Shown: positions 57,731-64,000 of the stretch, piece by piece | Position numbering within the stretch: the stretch's first letter is position 1 | Layout: every line of letters begins with the position of its first letter | Assembly: GCF_946887195.1 (NCBI RefSeq) | Contig: NZ_CAMPKE010000002.1 | Location: 233,199 to 297,198 of the forward strand | DNA from: an uncultured Halomonas sp. | Lineage (GTDB): Bacteria; Pseudomonadota; Gammaproteobacteria; Pseudomonadales; Halomonadaceae | Direction of reading: 5' to 3' | DNA length: 64,000 bases | The notes under the pieces: generated by a model | What the model was told of the DNA's origin: nothing | Database searches by the model: none | Seen by the model: the letters and a program-made list of their open reading frames with translations, nothing else | Made by a program: the position numbers and the translations under genes

Positions 57731-58255
57731 ATGAACGACACCGCGCGCGCTCGAGCGCACTCGGCCATTGCTAGCGATGGCGACGGCTTCACCCTGCACA
57801 GCGATGATCTGCATGCCATCGAGCATGAGCGCGATCACTACGAGCAGCCTCAGGCGGCCTGTATCGAGGCGCTGAAGATCGTTCAGCGCCGGCATGGCTG
57901 GGTGCCGGATGGCGCGATCCCGGCCATCGCCGACGTGCTGGGCATCGGCACGGCGAGCGTCGAAGGCGTGGCGACGTTCTATAGCCTGATCTTCCGTCAG
58001 CCGGTGGGGCGCCATGTGATTCTGCTCTGCGATAGCAGTTCCTGCTTTCTCACCGATTACGAGGAGCTGCGCGATGCGCTGACCCAGCACCTGGGCATCG
58101 GCTTTGGCGAGACCACGCCGGATGGCCGCTTCACCCTGCTGCCGGTGTGCTGCCTCGGCGCCTGCGATCGCGGTCCGGCGATGATGATCGGTGACGACAC
58201 CTACGGCCCCGTCATGGTCGATGACGTGGCCACGCTGCTGGAGGGCTACCCATGA
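57731..58255 (+). CDS. nuoE: NADH-quinone oxidoreductase subunit E
   Basis: 24-kDa peripheral subunit with [2Fe-2S] cluster N1a, 174 residues. The cluster ligands are C-x4-C in LCDSSSCF and C-x3-C in [13 protein letters not shown]. The thioredoxin-like fold follows [43 protein letters not shown]. It starts 3 bases after nuoCD, and its stop overlaps nuoF by 4 bases. Confidence 0.95.
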   Translation: MNDTARARAHSAIASDGDGFTLHSDDLHAIEHERDHYEQPQAACIEALKIVQRRHGWVPDGAIPAIADVLGIGTASVEGVATFYSLIFRQPVGRHVILLCDSSSCFLTDYEELRDALTQHLGIGFGETTPDGRFTLLPVCCLGACDRGPAMMIGDDTYGPVMVDDVATLLEGYP

Positions 58256-59613
58256 CGGCAAGCCAGCGCTATCGCTGCCAGTTGCACCAAAGCGCCGCCG
58301 AGCGCAGCGCCGAAACGCATCCGTTGACCTGGCGACTGCGCGAGGATGACGCGATGGTCGGCCTCGACGAGTATGTCGCCAAGGACGGCTACGCCGCCGT
58401 GCGCGAGGTGCTCGGTCGCCAGTCGCCGAGCGAGGTGATCGCCACCGTCAAGCAGGCCAACGTGCGTGGGCGTGGCGGCGCCGGTTTCTCGGCGGGCATG
58501 AAGTGGAGCCTGACGCTTCAGGGCGGCGATCTGCCGCGTGGCTATATCGTCTGCAACGCCGACGAGATGGAGCCCGGCACCTTCAAGGACCGCCTGCTGC
58601 TCGAACAGCTCCCGCACCTGCTGATCGAAGGCATGATTCTGGGCGGTTACGCCAACAATTCGCGCTTCGGCTATATCTTCCTGCGTGGCGAGTACATCGA
58701 GGCCGCGCGCGCGGTAACGCAGGCGCTGGGTGAGGCTCGCGCCGCCGGCTGGCTGGGCGCCGACATTGCCGGCAGCGGCTTCGATTTCGACATCGCGCTG
58801 CATACCGGTGCGGGGCGCTACATCTGTGGCGAAGAGACCGCACTGATCAGTTCGCTGGAAGGCAAGCGCGCCAATCCGCGTGCCAAGCCGCCGTTCCCCG
58901 GCCAGTCCGGCGCCTGGGGCAAGCCCACCGTGGTCAACAACGTCGAAACGCTATGTAACGTGCCGGCGGTGCTGCGCCACGGCGCCGAGTGGTATCAGGG
59001 GCTCTCCGGCGGCCTCAGCAACGATGGCGGCACCAAGCTGTATGGCGTTTCCGGTAAGGTCAATCGCCCCGGCCTGTGGGAGTTGCCGATCGGTACCAGC
59101 GGTCGCGAATTGATCGATCGCGCCGGTGGCATGCGCGATGACCGGGCCATCAAGACCTGGCTGCCCGGCGGCGGCAGTACCGGCTTCCTGCTGCCGGAAC
59201 ATCTCGAACTGGCGCTCGATTTCGATACCATCGGCAAGCAGGGTAGCCGCATGGGCACCGGCCTGTTGGCGGTGGTCAACGAGGACCAGAGCGTGCTATC
59301 GCTGGCGCGCAATCTCGAGGAGTTCTTCGCTCGCGAGTCCTGCGGCTGGTGTACGCCATGCCGCGACGGCCTGCCGTGGACGGTGAAGATTCTGCGCGCG
59401 CTGGAACGTGGCGAAGGCGAGCAGGGCGATATCGAGATGCTCGAGAAATTGGCGAACGATTGTGGACCCGGAAAGACCTTTTGCGCCCATGCGCCGGGTG
59501 CCGCCATGCCATTGGAAAGTGCGATTCGTTACTTCCGCGGCGAATTCGAGCAAGGCATAACGCATCCGCGCCGCGCGGCGCACGAGGATCCGATTCCGGT
59601 GGGCGAAGTATGA
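58252..59613 (+). CDS. nuoF: NADH-quinone oxidoreductase subunit F
   Basis: 51-kDa NADH- and FMN-binding subunit, 453 residues. [15 protein letters not shown] is the NADH/FMN-site loop, and [17 protein letters not shown] the FMN motif. [31 protein letters not shown] is the second signature. The [4Fe-4S] N3 ligands are in [15 protein letters not shown] and [13 protein letters not shown]. It starts in the ATGA overlap with nuoE. Electron flow is from NADH to FMN, N3, then NuoG. Confidence 0.96.
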   Translation: MTASQRYRCQLHQSAAERSAETHPLTWRLREDDAMVGLDEYVAKDGYAAVREVLGRQSPSEVIATVKQANVRGRGGAGFSAGMKWSLTLQGGDLPRGYIVCNADEMEPGTFKDRLLLEQLPHLLIEGMILGGYANNSRFGYIFLRGEYIEAARAVTQALGEARAAGWLGADIAGSGFDFDIALHTGAGRYICGEETALISSLEGKRANPRAKPPFPGQSGAWGKPTVVNNVETLCNVPAVLRHGAEWYQGLSGGLSNDGGTKLYGVSGKVNRPGLWELPIGTSGRELIDRAGGMRDDRAIKTWLPGGGSTGFLLPEHLELALDFDTIGKQGSRMGTGLLAVVNEDQSVLSLARNLEEFFARESCGWCTPCRDGLPWTVKILRALERGEGEQGDIEMLEKLANDCGPGKTFCAHAPGAAMPLESAIRYFRGEFEQGITHPRRAAHEDPIPVGEV

Positions 59614-59652
59614 GCCGAGCGATGAACCAACGGCAGGGAGAGAGATAACGGC

Positions 59653-62469
59653 ATGGCGACGATTCATGTGGACGGCCGGGCCTACGAGGTCGATGGCGCG
59701 GACAACCTGCTTCAGGCCTGCCTGTCGTTGGGGCTCGACGTACCCTATTTCTGCTGGCACCCGGCGATGGGCAGCGTGGGTGCGTGCCGCCAGTGCGCGG
59801 TCAAGCAGTACAAGGATGCCGACGACACCCAGGGCAAACTGGTGATGTCGTGCATGACGCCGGCCAGCGACGGTAGCTGGATCGCCATCGAGGACGAAGA
59901 AGCCCGCGACTTCCGCGCCAGCGTCGTCGAGTGGTTGATGATCAATCACCCTCACGATTGCCCGGTGTGCGAGGAGGGTGGCCACTGCCACCTTCAGGAC
60001 ATGACGGTAATGACCGGCCACGATCGCCGGCGCTACCGCTTTCGCAAGCGCACCCACCGCAACCAGTATCTCGGGCCGTTCATCGCTCACGAGATGAATC
60101 GCTGCATTACCTGCTATCGCTGTGTGCGTTTCTATAACGATTATGCCGGTGGTGGCGATCTCGGCGCCTTCGGTGCCAACGACAACGTCTACTTCGGTCG
60201 TCACCAGGACGGCGTGCTGGAAAGCGTGTTCTCGGGCAATCTGACCGAGGTCTGCCCGACGGGCGTATTCACCGATCAGACCCACTCCGATCGCTATACC
60301 CGCAAGTGGGATCTGCAATTCGCGCCGAGCATCTGCCATCAGTGCGCGGTGGGTTGCAACACCAGTCCCGGCGAGCGCTACGGCGATATACGGCGCATCG
60401 AGAACCGCTATCACGGCGAGGTCAACCGCCACTTCCTGTGCGATCGCGGTCGCTTCGGTCATGGCTACGTCAATCGTAGCGACCGCCCCCGGCGCCCCGA
60501 GTGGCGCAGCCAGGCAAACGACGACAGCGTGACGCTGGAGATCGACGCCGCATTGGATCGTGGCGCCGATGTCCTGCGCAGCGCCCGCCGGGTGATCGGT
60601 ATCGGCTCGCCGCGCGCCAGCCTGGAGAGTAATCATCAACTGCGCGAACTGGTCGGCGACGCCAATTTCTCGACCGGCATCGTCGCCCGCGAGCAGGCCT
60701 GCCTGGAGCGTATGGCCCAACTGAACCGGGAGTGCGGCCTACCCACGCCAACGCTGCGCGATGCCGAGGGGTTCGATGCCGTACTGGTGCTCGGCGAGGA
60801 CCTGATTCAGAGCGCCGCACGACTCGGTTTGTCGGTGCGTCAGGCGGTATTGGGCCGCCGCGAAGAATTGGCCGAGACACGTGGCATTCCGGCCTGGAAT
60901 GCCGAGGCGGTAAAGACCCTGGGTCAGGATAGCTACCACCCCATGTTCATCGCCTATCCCACGGCTACCGGTCTCGATGATATCGCCGAGGCCAGTTGGG
61001 CGCTGGCGCCTGACGATATCGCCCGGCTGGGCTTCGCCATCGCGCATGCCATCGATGAATCGGCACCCGCTGTCGCCGATCTCGATGAGGCCACGCACCT
61101 CGAGGCCGAGCGTATTGCCAGTGCATTGCTCAAAGCCAAGCGACCGCTGCTGATCGGCGGTGGCTCGCTGGGCTCGCTGGCAATCATCGAGGCCGCCGGC
61201 AATATCGCCCGGGCCTTGGCGCGCAAAACCCGCGACGGTGGTCTGATTCTGGTGCGTAACGAAGTCAATAGCACCGGCGTTGAATTGCTCGGTGGCCAGC
61301 CGCTGGAGTGGGCGCTGGATGAACTGACCAGCCAAGGCGCCGATGCGGTGGTGATTCTCGAGAACGATCTTTACCACCGCTTGCCCCGCGAGCGGGTCGA
61401 CCCGGCGCTGGATACCGCCGAGGTGGTGGTCGTGCTCGATCACCAGCGCACGGCGACCTGGGCGCGCGCTCATCTGGGCCTGCCGGCGGCCAGTTTCGCC
61501 GAAGCCGATGGCACGCTGGTCAGCCTGGAGGGTCGCGCACAGCGCTTCTTCCAGGTCTTCGATCCGCGCTACATTCGCCCCGAGTCGCGCATTCACGAGA
61601 GTTGGCGTTGGTTGCATGCCGTACGCGCCGGCATGCTGCGCGACGAGGTCGCCGATATCACCCTCGATGCGGTGACCCAGGCCTGCGCCAGCCGTACGCC
61701 GACATTGGCGGGCATCGTCGAGGCCGCGCCGGGGGCCGATTATCGCGTCGAGGGCCTCAAGCTGGCGCGCGAACCGCACCGTTACAGTGGTCGCACGGCG
61801 ATGCGTGCCAATATCAACGTCAACGAGCCACGCACGCCGCAGGATGCCGACACGCCGTTCACTTTCTCCATGGAAGGTTACAACGGCTTCGATCGCCCGC
61901 GTAAGGACGTGGCTTTCGCCTGGGCGCCGGGCTGGAATTCACCCCAGGCGTGGAACAAGTTCACCGATGAAGTGGGCGGTCACTTGCGCGCCGGCGACCC
62001 TGGCGTGCGCCTGCTGCACCCGCAGCCCGGCGAATACGACTATGCCCATGAGATACCGGCAAGCTTTACGCGGCGTGACGGACAGTGGCAGTTGATCGTT
62101 CTGCCGCGCCTGTTCGGCGGTGAGGAGATGTCGTCGCGCGCGGCACCGATCGAAGAGCGTGCGGCGCCGGCGACACTGAGCATATCCGCCGACGATGCCC
62201 AGCGCCTGGGCGTCGCCGATGGCGCCTCGCTGACCTTGCAGACCGATGGTGGACGCGTGAGTCTGCCGCTGCGTCTCGATAGCGCCTTGCCGGCGGGCAT
62301 CGTTGGTGTGCCGGCGGGGCTCGATGCGGCGCTGGTGTCGGGTGCCTGGGCGACGCTTTTCATGAGCCCCGAAGCTGGCTCTCGTAGCACGAGCCCCGAA
62401 TCCGGCTCGCATGCCAACGACGAATCCCACCGCGATGAGCGTCCGAATGGTGGGGAGGAGCGCCCATGA
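59653..62469 (+). CDS. nuoG: NADH-quinone oxidoreductase subunit G, with repeat-derived C-terminal tail
   Basis: Largest peripheral subunit, 938 residues. The [2Fe-2S] N1b ligands are C34, C45, C48 and C67. Next come the His-Cys [4Fe-4S] segment [19 protein letters not shown], ferredoxin-like [14 protein letters not shown] and the CHQCAVGC N7-type cluster region. A molybdopterin oxidoreductase-like domain fills the rest. The last 30 residues ([34 protein letters not shown] region) are hydrophilic and coded partly by two 18-bp near-identical direct repeats. E. coli NuoG is 908 residues, so this tail is the extra part. The stop overlaps nuoH by 4 bases. The start has GGGAGAGAGA upstream. Confidence 0.95.
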   Translation: MATIHVDGRAYEVDGADNLLQACLSLGLDVPYFCWHPAMGSVGACRQCAVKQYKDADDTQGKLVMSCMTPASDGSWIAIEDEEARDFRASVVEWLMINHPHDCPVCEEGGHCHLQDMTVMTGHDRRRYRFRKRTHRNQYLGPFIAHEMNRCITCYRCVRFYNDYAGGGDLGAFGANDNVYFGRHQDGVLESVFSGNLTEVCPTGVFTDQTHSDRYTRKWDLQFAPSICHQCAVGCNTSPGERYGDIRRIENRYHGEVNRHFLCDRGRFGHGYVNRSDRPRRPEWRSQANDDSVTLEIDAALDRGADVLRSARRVIGIGSPRASLESNHQLRELVGDANFSTGIVAREQACLERMAQLNRECGLPTPTLRDAEGFDAVLVLGEDLIQSAARLGLSVRQAVLGRREELAETRGIPAWNAEAVKTLGQDSYHPMFIAYPTATGLDDIAEASWALAPDDIARLGFAIAHAIDESAPAVADLDEATHLEAERIASALLKAKRPLLIGGGSLGSLAIIEAAGNIARALARKTRDGGLILVRNEVNSTGVELLGGQPLEWALDELTSQGADAVVILENDLYHRLPRERVDPALDTAEVVVVLDHQRTATWARAHLGLPAASFAEADGTLVSLEGRAQRFFQVFDPRYIRPESRIHESWRWLHAVRAGMLRDEVADITLDAVTQACASRTPTLAGIVEAAPGADYRVEGLKLAREPHRYSGRTAMRANINVNEPRTPQDADTPFTFSMEGYNGFDRPRKDVAFAWAPGWNSPQAWNKFTDEVGGHLRAGDPGVRLLHPQPGEYDYAHEIPASFTRRDGQWQLIVLPRLFGGEEMSSRAAPIEERAAPATLSISADDAQRLGVADGASLTLQTDGGRVSLPLRLDSALPAGIVGVPAGLDAALVSGAWATLFMSPEAGSRSTSPESGSHANDESHRDERPNGGEERP
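62364..62408 (+). repeat. tandem hairpin repeat inside the 3' end of nuoG
   Basis: Two 18-bp copies, 62364-62381 and 62391-62408, 27 bp apart. Each starts GAGCC and ends GGCTC, so each forms a 5-bp stem with an 8-base loop; they differ at only two or three loop positions. The pattern is REP-like but lies in the coding sequence and is in frame. Confidence 0.65.
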
Positions 62470-63446
62470 ACTGGCTGACTCCGCAGGTCGTGACCGTGAT
62501 CGTCGCGATGTTCCAGGCGGTGGTGATTCTGCTGGCGGCGGTCTTGCTGGGTGCGGTGATGACGGTGGTCGAACGGCGCCTGTTGGGCCTATGGCAGGAT
62601 CGCTACGGACCCAACCGGGTCGGCCCGTTCGGCTCGCTGCAGCTGGTTGCCGACATGATCAAGATCTTCTTCAAGGAAGACTGGATCCCGCCGTTCGCCG
62701 ACCGCACCCTGTTCGTGCTGGCGCCGGGTATCGCCATGGCCTCGCTGCTGCTGTCGTTCATGATCATTCCGATCACGCCCACCTGGGGGGTGGCGGATCT
62801 GAATATCGGGCTGCTGTTCTTCTTCGCCATGGCGGGTATCAACGTCTATGCGGTGCTCTTCGGCGGCTGGGCCAGCGGCAATAAGTATGCCCTGATCGGT
62901 GCCATGCGCGCCTCGGCGCAGACGCTCTCCTACGAAGTGTTCATGGGCCTGGCATTGATGGGCGTGGTGGCGACGACCGGCTCGTTCAACATGCGCGACA
63001 TCGTCGATGCCCAGCAGGGCATGTGGTTCATCGTTCCGCAGTTCTTCGGCTTCTGTACCTTTTTGATCGCCGGCATCGCGGTGACTCACCGTCATCCTTT
63101 CGATCAGCCCGAAGCCGAACAGGAGCTGGCGGACGGTTACCACGTCGAATACTCGAGCATGAAGTTCGGCATGTTCTTCATCGGCGAATATGTCGGCATG
63201 GTGCTGATTTCGGCACTGCTGGTGACGCTGTTCTTCGGCGGCTGGCATGGCCCCTGGCTGCCACCATTCCTATGGTTCGCGCTCAAGACAGGCGTGTTTC
63301 TGACGCTGTTCATCCTGCTGCGGGCGTCGCTCCCGCGCCCCCGCTACGACCGGGTGATGAGCTTCGGCTGGAAAATCTGCCTGCCGCTGACCCTGATCAA
63401 CCTATTGGTGACCGGCGCGGTGATCCTACTAGCCGGTCCTGCCTGA
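62466..63446 (+). CDS. nuoH: NADH-quinone oxidoreductase subunit H
   Basis: Membrane subunit with 8 helices at the quinone site, 326 residues. [45 protein letters not shown] has the RYGPNRVGP motif, and [24 protein letters not shown] is the other family signature. [33 protein letters not shown] carries the loop glutamates near the quinone chamber. The start overlaps nuoG. Confidence 0.96.
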   Translation: MNWLTPQVVTVIVAMFQAVVILLAAVLLGAVMTVVERRLLGLWQDRYGPNRVGPFGSLQLVADMIKIFFKEDWIPPFADRTLFVLAPGIAMASLLLSFMIIPITPTWGVADLNIGLLFFFAMAGINVYAVLFGGWASGNKYALIGAMRASAQTLSYEVFMGLALMGVVATTGSFNMRDIVDAQQGMWFIVPQFFGFCTFLIAGIAVTHRHPFDQPEAEQELADGYHVEYSSMKFGMFFIGEYVGMVLISALLVTLFFGGWHGPWLPPFLWFALKTGVFLTLFILLRASLPRPRYDRVMSFGWKICLPLTLINLLVTGAVILLAGPA

Positions 63447-63462
63447 CCAAGGAGTGAATGAC

Positions 63463-64000
63463 ATGCTCATGTGGCTGTTCAAAGGCACCTGGTCGCAACT
63501 GCGCACGATCGGCATGATCTTCATGCATACCTTTCGCAAGCGTGAGACGCTCAATTACCCCGAGCAGAAGGTCTACCTGCCGCCGCGCTATCGCGGTCGC
63601 ATCGTGTTGACCCGCGACCCCGACGGCGAAGAGCGCTGTGTGGCCTGCAACCTGTGCGCGGTGGCCTGTCCTGTGGCCTGCATCTCGCTGCAGAAAGGCG
63701 AGAAGGAAGATGGTCGCTGGTACCCTGAGTTTTTCCGCATCAATTTTTCGCGCTGCATTTTCTGCGGTATGTGCGAGGAGGCCTGCCCGACCTCGGCGAT
63801 TCAATTGACGCCGGATTTCGAGCTTGGCGAATACCGCCGCCAGGAGCTGGTTTACGAGAAGGAAGACCTCCTGATCAGTGGGCCGGGCAAGGATCACGAC
63901 TACCACTTCTATCGGGTGGCCGGCCTATCGATCGCCGGGAAGGACAAGGGGCGCGCTCAGAATGAAGAAGCGCCTAAAGACGTCAAGACGCTGATGCCCT
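63463..64000 (+). CDS. nuoI: NADH-quinone oxidoreductase subunit I (runs into window end)
   Basis: Peripheral subunit with clusters N6a and N6b. The visible 179 residues align end to end with E. coli NuoI (180): starting [50 protein letters not shown]. The two cluster motifs are [12 protein letters not shown] and [12 protein letters not shown]. The last residues are DVKTLMP, equal to the family C terminus, and the window ends with the first base (T) of the next codon, which should be the stop. So only the end of the stop codon is missing. The ATG at 63463 has GGAG 8 bases upstream. Confidence 0.95.
   Translation, partial: MLMWLFKGTWSQLRTIGMIFMHTFRKRETLNYPEQKVYLPPRYRGRIVLTRDPDGEERCVACNLCAVACPVACISLQKGEKEDGRWYPEFFRINFSRCIFCGMCEEACPTSAIQLTPDFELGEYRRQELVYEKEDLLISGPGKDHDYHFYRVAGLSIAGKDKGRAQNEEAPKDVKTLMP

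Overview
The window looks like chromosomal DNA of a halophilic gammaproteobacterium, most likely of the Halomonadaceae (Halomonas/Chromohalobacter type). The reasons are: high G+C by eye; a fused nuoCD gene in a 13-gene-style nuo operon; a finR/fpr divergent pair and a thiS-thiG-trmB run as in Pseudomonas and its relatives; several TRAP transporters; and an EhuABCD-type ectoine importer. This placement is inferred from gene content, not computed. I saw no tRNA, rRNA, CRISPR array, intact insertion sequence or prophage. Genes are densely packed, with many 1-4 base overlaps.

Layout. 1-4.7 kb: end of djlA, a small secreted protein with an operator-like palindrome, a glutathione S-transferase, a hemolysin III-family membrane protein, ribA, a MITE-like palindromic element and hemE. 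4.9-9.1 kb: the aapJQMP general amino acid ABC importer. 10-14 kb: a cytoplasmic-type formate dehydrogenase alpha subunit coupled to a DUF1641 protein, then a host-attachment-family protein. 14-18 kb: a chemoreceptor with an amino-acid-sensing dCache domain, then finR and fpr. 18-21 kb: dctPQM TRAP transporter with a near-consensus sigma-54 promoter and two phased upstream palindromes. 21-23.4 kb: two PII genes flanking amtB, with a second sigma-54-like promoter. 23.5-37.9 kb: ubiK, comM, an amidase, a hydrolase-lipoprotein-aminotransferase operon, glcB, a thioesterase, DUF423, thiS-thiG-trmB, a predicted Fur-controlled sRNA, an AEC transporter, a SCO1 protein and an FKBP isomerase. 38-41.2 kb: a second TRAP system whose binding protein faces the membrane genes. 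41.3-49.5 kb: a DUF2390 protein, an ABC-F protein, ehuBCDA, dtd, an orphan TRAP binding protein and a chalcone-isomerase-like protein. 49.5-54.4 kb: a KefB/YbaL antiporter, an AI-2E-family permease, a tandem universal stress protein and thiD. 54.7-64 kb: nuoA to nuoI, the last gene missing only the end of its stop codon.

How it fits together. The region is rich in uptake of organic acids, amino acids, ammonium and compatible solutes, with matching sensing (chemoreceptor, PII proteins) and energy metabolism (formate oxidation, Complex I, glyoxylate use through malate synthase G). The most interesting single element is a 114-nt sRNA candidate at 35123-35236 on the minus strand. It has a sigma-70 promoter, an embedded Fur-box-like sequence, a CU-rich core resembling PrrF, and an intrinsic terminator. 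Other regulatory finds are the enhancer-like sites upstream of dctPQM (one lies inside the fpr terminator), an RBS-occluding hairpin before the small secreted protein, and hairpins between the binding-protein gene and the membrane genes in three transporter operons. I did not find a large undescribed multi-gene defence or biosynthetic system here.
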